From positions 1 to 64,000 of the forward strand of contig NZ_JACIGE010000005.1 of the NCBI RefSeq assembly GCF_014197755.1: a stretch of 64,000 nucleotides of DNA. Direction: 5' to 3'. Below, one piece after another: positions 53,275 to 61,438 of this stretch; within the stretch, counting starts at the first letter, position 1; the number at the start of each line of letters is the position of its first letter. A program made the position numbers and the translations under genes. The stretch comes from Rhodocyclus tenuis. Its GTDB lineage: Bacteria; Pseudomonadota; Gammaproteobacteria; Burkholderiales; Rhodocyclaceae. The notes beneath the pieces were generated by a model. The model made no database searches, was not told the DNA's origin, and saw only the letters and a list, made by a program, of their open reading frames with translations.

Positions 53275-53854
53275 GGTCGCTCCTTGGTTTGCGCGCTATG
53301 CCGAGCGCGGCAAGCTGCTCGGCGACGGCGGAAGGGATTGGGGTTTTCTCGCGCTGCTCGAACGCTACGGCCACCTGCACCGGCGCCGGGGCGCTGGTGC
53401 GGTCCTGCGTGTAGGCGTAGGCGCGCGTCTGCTCGGTCTTGGCCTCGGCCGCGCCCTCGGCGCGCTCGGCGGCGCTGACGACGATCTGCATCAGGTAGCC
53501 GTGCGAGCGCAGCGGCAGGGTGAGGCGCTCGCGGTTGGCGAGCATGGACTCCATGCCGGTCTGCCATGCGTCGAGCGGCGCCGGCCACTGGCGGCCGTGG
53601 CGCTCGACGCGGCCGGAGCCGATCAGGTCGGCCAACTCGGCGAGGATGGTGGCTACACGGTCCAGCCCCATCTCTCGCTTGCCTGGCGCAAACAGGCCGA
53701 TGTAGCGCAGCGCGACGAGCGCAAACGAGGACATGGCCGGGTGCAGCCGCGCCAGCGCCAGCAGCGCATCGCGCGCGCCAGCGTGGCCGATCAGCACGTC
53801 GAGCGAGGCGCGGGCGCCGCAGGACGGGCAGGAGACGAGAGGCAGGCCGCTCAT
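53261..53854 (-). CDS. Hypothetical protein with N-terminal zinc ribbon
   Basis: 197 residues starting MSGLPLVSCPSCGARASLDVLIGH, one CxxC pair as in a half zinc ribbon, then a helical domain. Similar proteins occur in the B-to-gam interval of Mu-like phages; a role in DNA metabolism is plausible but unproven. Confidence 0.65.
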   Translation of the reverse strand: MSGLPLVSCPSCGARASLDVLIGHAGARDALLALARLHPAMSSFALVALRYIGLFAPGKREMGLDRVATILAELADLIGSGRVERHGRQWPAPLDAWQTGMESMLANRERLTLPLRSHGYLMQIVVSAAERAEGAAEAKTEQTRAYAYTQDRTSAPAPVQVAVAFEQREKTPIPSAVAEQLAALGIARKPRSDHAAD

Positions 53855-54054
53855 GCTGCCGCCTTCCGCTGGCGCTTGATTTCGCGCTCCAGCAGCGCGA
53901 TCACCGTCTTGCGCGCGCCGACCGAGCGCCGCTCATCGTCAAGCGAGGCTTCAAGGTCGGCGAGCGTATAGGGGCGGCCGCTGTCGCGTGCGCAGGCCAG
54001 CGACAAGGCCAGATCCTGCACGCTGCCCTTGGTGCGGTTGAGCAGTTCCGGCAT
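53851..54054 (-). CDS. Small helical early protein
   Basis: 67 residues, MPELLNRTKGSVQDLALSLACARD..., basic C-terminus RKTVIALLEREIKRQRKAAA. Not recognised. Overlaps its neighbour by 4 bp. Confidence 0.55.
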   Translation of the reverse strand: MPELLNRTKGSVQDLALSLACARDSGRPYTLADLEASLDDERRSVGARKTVIALLEREIKRQRKAAA

Positions 54055-54056
54055 GG

Positions 54057-54803
54057 TCAGCCCCCCCGGCGCCCGGCTTCAAGAGCGGAATCGATCCGCT
54101 CCATTGCCTCAGCGTCTGAGTCATTCACAACGTCGGGGAATTGATCCTGATACCAAAGCAGCCCGTTCTTTGCTTCTTCGAGCGCATCCACTACGGTCGA
54201 GAGCAGCTTTTTCAACTTATCGACCGTTGCGGGTCGCGGCTGCGACGGCGCATCGGCGCCCGGCCCGGCAACGACCAAGCCATAGCGCGGCCGGTGCGCA
54301 AGGCCAGCGCGGCAAGCGGCGGTGATCATCGGGTAGAGCGACGAGCGGCAGTACTCGGGCAGGGCGTCGCCCAGCTGCTTGGTCGTCAGACCACCAGGGC
54401 CAGCGGCGGCGAGAGCATCGACAATCCGGCCCAGTAGCTTCGCGGGTCTGTCAGCCGTGGGGACTGGCACCGTCTTGCGCGCAGGCGCCGGCTTAGCGCT
54501 GCGCTTTTCGGCGGCAGCCGCGCGTGGCGCGAAGGCGACCACCCGACCCGGCAGCAGGTAGGTGGCGACGGTCTTGCGCGGCATGTCTGCCGGGGCATCC
54601 TTGTCGTCGGCCCGCTCAATGCGACGCTCGTGCAGCAAGCGCCGGATCTCGTCGCAGAGGTTCGGCACTTCGTGCGTCAGCCGCACAGCGATATCGCGCA
54701 CGCTGTACGGCTCGCTCGCGTCGCGCAGGATGTCGATGATTTGCTCGTCGAGCGTCTTGGTGGTGAGCAGAGACTGGAGCTGCAGGGAGAGCAGACTGGA
54801 CAT
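54057..54803 (-). CDS. Protein with two winged-helix domains
   Basis: 248 residues. First wHTH at about 20-75 (IIDILRDASEPYSVRDIAVRLTHEVPNLCDEIRRLLHERRIERA), basic Ala/Pro-rich linker, second wHTH at about 125-185 (ALAAAGPGGLTTKQLGDALPEYCRSSLYPMITAACRAGLAHRPRYG), coiled C-terminus. It looks like a DNA-binding regulator or silencer. ATG 54803 chosen by the domain start. Confidence 0.65.
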   Translation of the reverse strand: MSSLLSLQLQSLLTTKTLDEQIIDILRDASEPYSVRDIAVRLTHEVPNLCDEIRRLLHERRIERADDKDAPADMPRKTVATYLLPGRVVAFAPRAAAAEKRSAKPAPARKTVPVPTADRPAKLLGRIVDALAAAGPGGLTTKQLGDALPEYCRSSLYPMITAACRAGLAHRPRYGLVVAGPGADAPSQPRPATVDKLKKLLSTVVDALEEAKNGLLWYQDQFPDVVNDSDAEAMERIDSALEAGRRGG

Positions 54804-54805
54804 GG

Positions 54806-54922
54806 TCAGCCCTCCCGGCGCGCGCTGGCCCAGGCGCGGCGAATGGTTGGGTAGTGGCCCGGCAGGGCATACCAGAGGAGCAGGGCGAGACGCAGGCGGG
54901 CGATGGCGGCGAACGGCTTCAT
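54806..54922 (-). CDS. Tiny basic protein
   Basis: 38 residues, MKPFAAIARLRLALLLWYALPGHY..., with a hydrophobic middle and Arg-rich end. Its ATG overlaps the upstream DUF551 gene stop and its stop is 2 bp from the next ATG, tight spacing that supports a real gene. Function unknown. Confidence 0.45.
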   Translation of the reverse strand: MKPFAAIARLRLALLLWYALPGHYPTIRRAWASARREG

Positions 54923-55134
54923 TGCGGCGCTCCCGGCCCATCGGGCAGCGGCGCCCAGTGATGTGGCGAGTCGATTTCCTCGCCGGTGGATGCGTCAAAC
55001 CAGACCATTTCATAGCCGAGGAATCCGATCCACACCGGGGCGTCGTAGTCGCCGGCGATCAGTACGCTTTCGTCAGCGTCCGGCAGCGCGTCTTCGACGC
55101 TCCGCCAGGAGATGATTTCGCCGATCAGTTTCAT
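54919..55134 (-). CDS. DUF551-like protein
   Basis: 71 residues: ISWRSVEDALPDADESVLIAGDYDAPVWIGF ... SPHHWAPLPDGP follows the DUF551 pattern (W..v...LP...VL....HW.plP..P), a small fold of unknown role common in phage early regions. Confidence 0.75.
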   Translation of the reverse strand: MKLIGEIISWRSVEDALPDADESVLIAGDYDAPVWIGFLGYEMVWFDASTGEEIDSPHHWAPLPDGPGAPQ

Positions 55135-55490
55135 GACTGCACCCCCTGCTCAATCCAGAGCACCCGCGCGCCGCAGCGCTCGAACTGGCCGACGCGGTAC
55201 GCGCCGCCGTGTTCGGGCAGGTTGCCGACCGAGTAGTAGGTGGCCTCGTTGCGCTCGACCATAGCCGCCAGCCGGGCGCTGGGGCGGATGAGCAGCGTCG
55301 GCCGGGCGGTTTGGGCGGCGGGTATCAAGTCGAGTACTTCAAAGCCATCGCGCAGCAGGCTGGCGCTGGCATCGACGAGCGTCTGCAGCCGCGCGAGGTT
55401 GCGCAGGGTGATGGTCTGCTCGCTGGCCTGCTGCCGGGCGAGGACAGGATTAACGCCGACAGGGGTGCGGCGCAGGGCGATGACGTTCAT
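55131..55490 (-). CDS. Hypothetical early protein
   Basis: 119 residues, MNVIALRRTPVGVNPVLARQ..., helical N-terminus then beta-like NEATYYSVGNLPEHGGAYRVGQF. Not recognised. Overlaps neighbours by 4 bp on each side. Confidence 0.55.
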   Translation of the reverse strand: MNVIALRRTPVGVNPVLARQQASEQTITLRNLARLQTLVDASASLLRDGFEVLDLIPAAQTARPTLLIRPSARLAAMVERNEATYYSVGNLPEHGGAYRVGQFERCGARVLWIEQGVQS

Positions 55491-55858
55491 TGCGACTCCT
55501 TTCCGCCCGCAGGTGCGGGCTTGTTGGGGCAGGTTTGGCAGGCTTTCCAGACGCGCATGGCGGCCGGGTTGTGCATCGGCGCGCGCTCAAGGCCGGCGAT
55601 GCGCAGGCACTCGGCGCGGGGTTGCTCGTCGCCGGTGCCGGGGCAGTGCTCGATGCGGTGGTAGGTAGCGATCACGCGCTCGGCGAGTGCGTCGCTCATG
55701 CCGAGCGGGTCGCTCGGGCTGAGCGTGCGGGAGATCAGCGCGCGGCCGTAGCCGAGGCGTGCGGCCACCGCGGCTTTGCCGGCGCGGCCGGCATCGGCGA
55801 CGGCGGCGATCAGCAGGCGCTCGGCGAGCGCGCGATCGACGGTGGGCGACTTAGCCAT
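55487..55858 (-). CDS. Helix-turn-helix early protein
   Basis: 123 residues. AGKAAVAARLGYGRALISRTLSPSDPLGMSDALAERVIATYHRI is an HTH of the LacI/Cro-like kind. The C-terminus has CPGTGDEQPRAEC and CQTCPNK, possibly a metal site. This type of protein is found in BcepMu-like and other transposable phages. Confidence 0.7.
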   Translation of the reverse strand: MAKSPTVDRALAERLLIAAVADAGRAGKAAVAARLGYGRALISRTLSPSDPLGMSDALAERVIATYHRIEHCPGTGDEQPRAECLRIAGLERAPMHNPAAMRVWKACQTCPNKPAPAGGKESQ

Positions 55859-56507
55859 AGATCGCGGTCTCCTCGCTCACCGGCGGCTGCCAGACGACGC
55901 GGCCGAGGTTGGGGTCATAGACGACGTGCGTGCGGCAGACCATCGGCGGCTTGGGGCCGCTGTTACGCCGGGGATCGAGGCGGTAGCGTGCGCGCTGGCT
56001 GCTGTAGGCGTTGCCCTTGCCGACGCTGACGACGATGAGGTAGCCGGCGCGGTTGAGGTTGCCGAGGTAGTCGGCGGCGGCGACCTCGCTGACCGGGTTC
56101 TCGGGCGTGCTGGCGTAGGAGGCGAGTTCGCGGGCGTTAAACTCGGTCGGCAGCATGCGCAGGGTGCGCCACATTTGCTCCTGCGCGAGCCCGGTGGTCA
56201 CTCGCGTGCCGTCACGCCGGACGCGCGGCGCCTCGATGCCGCTATCCACTGCCAGCCGATAGGCGGCGGCGTTGCGCGCGGTGCCTTCGACGGCCACGAC
56301 GAGGATGCCGGCAGCGACGAGCCCGCGCCGGTAATCGCGGATGGCCGACAGATCGACGTCGGCAAGGGCTTTGCGCGGCACGGCGGAGAGGATGTCGCGC
56401 TCGGTGAAGACGACGCCCTCGGTTGCCGCCAGCAGGCGGATGGCGTCCCAGACGCGCTGCCGCGGCCCGACGCCGCCGACGTATTCGGTGACGGGCTTAA
56501 GGGGCAT
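55851..56507 (-). CDS. Winged-helix early protein, duplicated domain
   Basis: 218 residues: VWDAIRLLAATEGVVFTERDILSAV...RDYRRGLVAAGILVV and then MWRTLRMLPTEFNARELASYAS...AADYLGNLNRAGYLIVV, two wHTH-like units. Function not known; third such protein in this early block. Confidence 0.65.
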   Translation of the reverse strand: MPLKPVTEYVGGVGPRQRVWDAIRLLAATEGVVFTERDILSAVPRKALADVDLSAIRDYRRGLVAAGILVVAVEGTARNAAAYRLAVDSGIEAPRVRRDGTRVTTGLAQEQMWRTLRMLPTEFNARELASYASTPENPVSEVAAADYLGNLNRAGYLIVVSVGKGNAYSSQRARYRLDPRRNSGPKPPMVCRTHVVYDPNLGRVVWQPPVSEETAIYG

Positions 56508-57012
56508 GGGGGGCCTCCACTGCGGCGAGGGCGGACGGCTCCTGCGCCACCGGCTTTACCGCCGACTGAAACCTGTCCCATGCTTTATCGACAGCACGGG
56601 AAACCTGTTCTGCTCTCGTTGCCGCAATCCAAGCGGCAAGCGCCGTCTGCCGCCGCCCGACGTATTCATCCCAGCGCTTACCCTCCGAAGGTGTCGGCAG
56701 CGGGATGTCGCCGTCTCCGGCCTCAACGGAATTGAACCATTCGTCGAAGCCGTTCGGTGGCTTCTGCGCCGGCTGCTTCGGCGCGGCGGCGATCATGGCG
56801 CGGTAGGCGGGCGCCATCGTCGCCAGAGTAGCTGCCAACATATCCAGCGTGACGCCTACTGGCGACGCCATCGACATCAACACGATTTTTGCCGCATTTT
56901 TCGCAATCGCAATATCGGCCGCGCTTGCTTTCGGCCAAGCGGCGATGGCGGCGCCAGCGATGATTTCCGGCGTCGGCTCGGAGGGAACCATTACCCACTT
57001 CTGTTCGTTCAT
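56497..57012 (-). CDS. Hypothetical phage protein
   Basis: 171 residues starting MNEQKWVMVPSEPTPEIIAGAAIAAWP, an opening shared by many phage proteins that predict a small ligand-binding fold, then helices and WDEYVGRRQTALAAWIAATRAE. Function unknown. ATG 57012 touches the stop of the B gene (TGATGA). Confidence 0.6.
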   Translation of the reverse strand: MNEQKWVMVPSEPTPEIIAGAAIAAWPKASAADIAIAKNAAKIVLMSMASPVGVTLDMLAATLATMAPAYRAMIAAAPKQPAQKPPNGFDEWFNSVEAGDGDIPLPTPSEGKRWDEYVGRRQTALAAWIAATRAEQVSRAVDKAWDRFQSAVKPVAQEPSALAAVEAPHAP

Positions 57013-57728
57013 CACGCAGCCCTCCGCGGTGCTTCGCCGGTGTATATCTGGCGGTCGCTCCACTGGGCGCGGGTAACCGATTCCCAGCCTTCGACGCTGG
57101 CAGCGTCGTAGATGTCGGCGAGGTTCACCGACACGCGGCGCACGCTGCCGCCGGAGACGCGCACCAGCTGCTCGAGCAGATCGGTGCCGACATGCACGCC
57201 GGGGCAGTAGATCGGCGCCAGTGCTTCCGCGTCACGGAGGCTGATCGGTTGGGCGGGAATCCAGCTGAGGATGCGGCTGTGGAACCGCTCCCACTTCTTG
57301 AGCTTCTGCGGCAGCAGTTCTTCGCCGAGCAGCAGCAGGGTGGCCTGCGATCCTTCGTAGATGTCGCGCACCAGCTCGACGAGGCTGTCGCTGCGCAGGC
57401 AGTGGTCGAACTCGTCGATCATCAGCATGCGGTTGCTGGTGGCGAGCTGCGCGCAGACGGTGTCGAGCATCTGCGAGATGGTGCCGACGGGCCGGATGCT
57501 CATTTCGAGCAGGATCTTTTCGAGCAGGGTCTTCCGCGACCACGCCGACCGCATCTGGACGAAGTAGCTGCGGTTTTCGTTGGCGATCGCGTTCGCGGCG
57601 GTGGTTTTGCCGTAGCCGGCGGGGCCGTAGAGGGCGCCGATCCCGGGCAGGCCGCTGGTGCGGCCGAGCAGTCGCTCGGTGGCGATCTGCACCAGGCTGA
57701 GGTTGTGGATGCGGGCGATTTGTGACAT
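57012..57728 (-). CDS. MuB-like AAA ATPase, transposition target-selection protein
   Basis: 238 residues: MSQIARIHNLSLVQIATERLLGRTSGLPGIGALYGPAGYGKTTAANAIA includes Walker A GPAGYGKTT, and RMLMIDEFDH is Walker B. In Mu, B binds target DNA in an ATP-dependent filament, stimulates transposase A and gives target immunity. The protein is shorter than MuB (312) at the N-terminus, as in B3/BcepMu-type phages. Confidence 0.9.
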   Translation of the reverse strand: MSQIARIHNLSLVQIATERLLGRTSGLPGIGALYGPAGYGKTTAANAIANENRSYFVQMRSAWSRKTLLEKILLEMSIRPVGTISQMLDTVCAQLATSNRMLMIDEFDHCLRSDSLVELVRDIYEGSQATLLLLGEELLPQKLKKWERFHSRILSWIPAQPISLRDAEALAPIYCPGVHVGTDLLEQLVRVSGGSVRRVSVNLADIYDAASVEGWESVTRAQWSDRQIYTGEAPRRAA

Positions 57729-57781
57729 CTTCGAGGCTCCTAAGTAGTGTTGTTGCTGATCAGGCCGCTGCGTGATTGCCG

Positions 57782-60043
57782 TCACGCGGCGGCTTTCTTT
57801 TTGCACTCGGCGCGGTATTGAGCCGACTGCGGGTAGGTGCGATGCCAGCGGGCATCGGCATCGCTGATGGTGTCGCCGGCCTGCAGGCGGGCGTCGAGGG
57901 CGCACCATTCGGCGTAGTTTTCGGACGCGGGGCGCTCGGATCGCGGCGTCGGCGCGGCGGGGGCGATCGCCGTGGCGCGGGCATGGAGCTTCTGCTCGCG
58001 CGTGGGGGCGGCGGGCGCTGCGGCCGGGAGCGCCTGCAGCTCGGCGTGGTCGATGATTCGGCCGCCGATGACCACTTCGGTGCTGGCCGGCACGGCGAGC
58101 GTGAGGCCGGTGCGGGCTTGCACGCGCTCGATCTTCTTGTTGAGCAGGCGCATCTGGGCCGCGGCGCGCTTTTCCTCGGCGATTTCGTACTGTGTTTGCG
58201 CGCGGTAGCCGCTGGCTTCGACCAGGTCGGCGACGCCGATGAATTCGCCGCGTAGCGTTTCGATCCACACGGCGCGCCAGTCCTGCGGGTCGATGGCAAC
58301 GGAGACTTCTTCGCCGTTCCAGGCGCCGAGGCCGGGGAAGTGGTAGCGCTGGCCTTTACCGATCGGGCTGACGGCTTCGCGCACGACCTTGCAGCGCACA
58401 CGCGGCCGGAACAGGTCGACGATGTGGTGTTCTTCGATGGCGACGGGCTTCCAGCCGGCGTCAATGTGCTGCTGGAGCGCCTCGCGCGGCGTCTGGTGGC
58501 GTTTCTTTCCGGTGGCCGGGTCGCAGATTTTCGGCAACGAGCGGTGCGGCTTGTCGTTCCACTCGTCGCAGGTGTCGTTGATCCATTTTTCGGCCTCAAG
58601 CCGCGAGGTGAAAACGATGCCCTTGCCGGTGCGCTCGGCTTCGGCCTTGTAACGGTCGCGCTCGGCAAGGTCGCCGACGTTGGCGGCCTTGACCATCTTT
58701 TCGGTGAGTTTCTTAACGCGGCGCAGGGTCAGGCTGTCCATGCCCTTGCCCTGGTAGGTGGCAAGCGCGCGGGATTTTTTGTCCAGCCAGGTGTTGAAGT
58801 TCTCGCAGATGCCGTTGGCTTGCGAGTTGCCGACTTCCTTCGGGTGCACGACGAGCATTCCGGCGCGCTCGGACAGCGCGATGAACTCGTCCTGCGTGAA
58901 GCGCGGGCTGCGCTTGACCACCTTGGTACTGTCTGTTTGCAGGACGGCGAGCAGGCCGCCGGCCCGCACGCAGCGCTCAAGTCCTGCGGTGATGACTTCA
59001 AAGGTTTCGGTTAGCCCAATGCCGGGTGGCGGGACGTAGCGCGTGGCCACGTCGTGGAAGTGCCAGACTTCGTAGGTGACGTATTCGCCGGTGATCGGGT
59101 GTGGCGCGGTGAAGTGGGTATTCCAGCCGTCGGCGTGAACTTCTTGCCAGGGCAGCAACCCGGCAGAGGTGCGCGGCTTCCAGTGCTTGTGAGCGCGCAG
59201 CGCCGAGCCGGTGTGCCGCCCTTTCAGCTGGTCGATCTGCGAGAACTTTTCGGTGAAGAAGCGCCGGATGACGTGATAACTGACGGGCTTTTCACCCCAC
59301 GCCGCCTGCCATTGCTCGGCGACCTGATCGGTGATCCAGTTAAGGCAAGATCCTTGAGGGCGTTGCCGCAAGGTGACTGCGAGCGCATGCCAAGGCTTGA
59401 CTGACAGGTCTGCGGTACGGCGAACGGGGGCGGCGCGGCCTCGGGTTTTCTTGACCTTCGCCCAGTTGTAGTAGGTTTTGAGTGTAAGGCGGTTATCGGC
59501 GCGAGGTTTGTCCCACGCATGGTCGAATGCCCACGACAGCGGTGCTGGAAGTCGTTGTGCATGGCGCTCGGCGTTAAGGTGATCGATCGCTCGGGCGGTC
59601 GATCCGGGAAACCCGGCGACGAAGTTGAGGATGCGATCGCGGGCCAGTTCGCAGGCGCGCTGGTCGCGGTCGAGTTCTTCGTCTTCAGGCCCGCGCAACT
59701 GGATGGCTGTCTGGTTCGACGCGGGAGCGATCGCCAGTTTTCTGGCAACGGCGTGGAATTGAGCAGAGGCGTAAGCAAGCGGCTCGATGGCGTCTGCCGA
59801 AGCGATCGGCTGCTGCGCCGCCGACATAGCGTGAAGCGCCTGCAACTGAACAGCGTCGCGCACGTCTTTGGGCAGGGTTGCGAGGGGGTAGCGGCGTTGC
59901 TTTCCGCCACGGACGGACTGTTCGTCGAAAGCCCACGATTCGCGGTTGGCGCGGGCGGCCACGCCCTGTTTGCTGATCTGCAGCGCGGCGGCGATATCGG
60001 CCAGCGTGGCGCAGGTGATGGCGGAGGGCAGCGGCGCGTTCAT
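57782..60043 (-). CDS. Transposase A (MuA-like DDE recombinase)
   Basis: 753 residues. N-terminal winged-helix end-binding domain (CATLADIAAALQISKQGVAARANRESW), then a helical Mu-repeat-like region, and a catalytic RNase H-like core with DDE triad: Asp305 (EVHADGWNTH), Asp371 (LQTDSTKV) and Glu414 (ANGICENFN). The C-terminal region after about 560 would contact B and ClpX. It drives integration and replicative transposition from the phage ends. ATG 60043 overlaps the previous gene by 4 bp. Confidence 0.95.
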   Translation of the reverse strand: MNAPLPSAITCATLADIAAALQISKQGVAARANRESWAFDEQSVRGGKQRRYPLATLPKDVRDAVQLQALHAMSAAQQPIASADAIEPLAYASAQFHAVARKLAIAPASNQTAIQLRGPEDEELDRDQRACELARDRILNFVAGFPGSTARAIDHLNAERHAQRLPAPLSWAFDHAWDKPRADNRLTLKTYYNWAKVKKTRGRAAPVRRTADLSVKPWHALAVTLRQRPQGSCLNWITDQVAEQWQAAWGEKPVSYHVIRRFFTEKFSQIDQLKGRHTGSALRAHKHWKPRTSAGLLPWQEVHADGWNTHFTAPHPITGEYVTYEVWHFHDVATRYVPPPGIGLTETFEVITAGLERCVRAGGLLAVLQTDSTKVVKRSPRFTQDEFIALSERAGMLVVHPKEVGNSQANGICENFNTWLDKKSRALATYQGKGMDSLTLRRVKKLTEKMVKAANVGDLAERDRYKAEAERTGKGIVFTSRLEAEKWINDTCDEWNDKPHRSLPKICDPATGKKRHQTPREALQQHIDAGWKPVAIEEHHIVDLFRPRVRCKVVREAVSPIGKGQRYHFPGLGAWNGEEVSVAIDPQDWRAVWIETLRGEFIGVADLVEASGYRAQTQYEIAEEKRAAAQMRLLNKKIERVQARTGLTLAVPASTEVVIGGRIIDHAELQALPAAAPAAPTREQKLHARATAIAPAAPTPRSERPASENYAEWCALDARLQAGDTISDADARWHRTYPQSAQYRAECKKKAAA

Positions 60044-60477
60044 TTGATTTCTCCCGCCGCGGCTTTCAGCGCCTTGATGCGCTTGCCGGCTTCGTCGCGC
60101 ATGCGCTCCAGTCGCCCGATTTCGGCATTGAAGGCGTCGCGTCCGATCAGCATGCGACCGCCCCGCACCTTGCACAGCCAGGACGATACGGCGTGGGTGT
60201 CGCAGGCGACTTCGAAGGCCGGTAGGTATTCCAGCGGGAAGCGCCAGCCGTCTCGCGAGGGGGCGGTCCAGCTGTGCAGTTGGTGCTCGCTGATCGTCGC
60301 GCCGGTCAGCTCGCCCATGCGTGCGGCGATGATTGCCGACGAGATTCCCGATTCCTTGATTGCATCGACGAGCAGGCGACGGATCGCGAGGGAGTAATCA
60401 AGCTCTCCCGGAAGCGCCGAGGCTGGTACCGGAACCTCAAAGAGGTCCGGGGTGAGAAGGTCCGGTTTACGGCGCAT
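60040..60477 (-). CDS. Phage regulatory-region protein with HTH-like part
   Basis: 145 residues. LAIRRLLVDAIKESGISSAIIAARMGELTGATISEHQLHSWTAP looks like a helix-turn-helix, followed by WRFPLEYLPAFEVACDTHAVSSWLC and a coiled C-terminus. Similar proteins lie between ner and A in B3-like phages. Function unknown. Confidence 0.65.
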   Translation of the reverse strand: MRRKPDLLTPDLFEVPVPASALPGELDYSLAIRRLLVDAIKESGISSAIIAARMGELTGATISEHQLHSWTAPSRDGWRFPLEYLPAFEVACDTHAVSSWLCKVRGGRMLIGRDAFNAEIGRLERMRDEAGKRIKALKAAAGEIK

Positions 60478-60482
60478 GATGG

Positions 60483-60806
60483 CTACGCCACCGCCCGCAA
60501 GTTGCCATTGCGTGCCAACGTGGCCGCGTTAAACTGAAGGGCGCGGAACCCCTGCGGCTTGCGGCTGCCATCGGCGTTGTAACGGCTCGGCCAGATCTCC
60601 ATCGGATGTACTCCGATGGCGTCGGCGATCCGTTTCTCGTTGGCCGGATAGCTGCGGGTCAGGGCCGCTGAGAGCGTGGAGCTACTGGTCAGACCATGCT
60701 GCTCGGCGAGCGCGGAAAGCGTGATTCCGCGCACGTGCAGTTCCATCTTGACCTTGGCTGGATGCCAGTCTTCTTGACTGGCTTTTTTTGCGGGCTTCGT
60801 TGCCAT
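60483..60806 (-). CDS. ner: Ner-like winged-helix regulator
   Basis: 107 residues: WHPAKVKMELHVRGITLSALAEQHGLTSSSTLSAALTRSYPANEKRIADAIGVHPMEIWPSRY is the Ner/Nlp family domain. Ner represses the early and repressor promoters to channel Mu-type phages into lytic growth. It is transcribed away from the repressor across the operator array. Confidence 0.92.
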   Translation of the reverse strand: MATKPAKKASQEDWHPAKVKMELHVRGITLSALAEQHGLTSSSTLSAALTRSYPANEKRIADAIGVHPMEIWPSRYNADGSRKPQGFRALQFNAATLARNGNLRAVA

Positions 60807-60832
60807 CTTTTGCGCCTCTAAGCTGCGGTGCG

Positions 60833-61438
60833 ATGGATGGCATTACGCCACCGGAAACGGTGGTTGTCAACGGTGTTGACGCACCTTTTCGGTGGTTGAC
60901 ACTTTCAATTGATCGGTGCGGTGTGGCAGGAAGAAAAAAACCCGACAATTCAAAGGTTAGCGAAAGTGTCAACGGCAGGTACCAGTTGACACCTCTGGTT
61001 GACGCTTCGGCTCCGAAAGCGTCAACGTCGGAATTCGCCGAAATCGGGCGGCGGATGGAGGCTGTCCGCGTATCGCTCGGGCTCAGCCGCCCCGCGCTCG
61101 CCACTGAAAACGGTGGTTTGTCCGTAAGGACACTCGAAAACAACGAAGGGGGCGTCAACGAGGCCAAGGCGACGACGCTGGCCGCCTACGTCAAGGCTGG
61201 AGCGAACGCTAATTGGCTGCTGACGGGTGACGGCCCGATGCTGATAAAGGATTTGCGGCCAGGTCCGGCCAAGGTGAACGTGCCGGCGTTGTCGGCGATT
61301 CTGCAGGGACTGATCGCCGCCGGTCTGCCGCAAGAAAGCCTTGCTGCGGCTGCGCTTGAGTTCTATCAGATGAACATCGATAGAGGCTTGATTACACCCG
61401 ATGGCATCGGGTGTGGTGATGGCAAGGCCGCAGCCTAG
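60833..61438 (+). CDS. Phage repressor (c-like), start uncertain
   Basis: The C-terminal 140 residues carry a helix-turn-helix (RVSLGLSRPALATENGGLSVRTLENNEGG) and the usual YVKAGANANWLLTGDG closing of xenobiotic-response-type HTHs, then a helical tail. Coordinates give the longest frame that avoids ner. However, seven GTTGAC/GTCAAC words (60866-61026) lie inside the 5' part, which therefore looks like control DNA; the true start may be TTG 60986 (GCAGG upstream) or ATG 61055. Identity by position and HTH; the target sites are inferred. Confidence 0.75.
   Translation: MDGITPPETVVVNGVDAPFRWLTLSIDRCGVAGRKKPDNSKVSESVNGRYQLTPLVDASAPKASTSEFAEIGRRMEAVRVSLGLSRPALATENGGLSVRTLENNEGGVNEAKATTLAAYVKAGANANWLLTGDGPMLIKDLRPGPAKVNVPALSAILQGLIAAGLPQESLAAAALEFYQMNIDRGLITPDGIGCGDGKAAA
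60866..61026. promoter_or_regulatory. Operator array for repressor/Ner: seven GTTGAC words
   Basis: GTTGAC or its complement occurs at 60866, 60875, 60895, 60968, 60985, 60998 and 61021. They form palindromes: GTCAACGGTGTTGAC (60866-60880), GTTGACACTTTC (60895-60906) with its exact inverse at 60962-60973, and GTTGACGCTT (60998-61007) with AAGCGTCAAC (61017-61026). Only two of these are needed per dimer, so this is a multi-operator region between the two divergent regulators. Confidence 0.75.
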
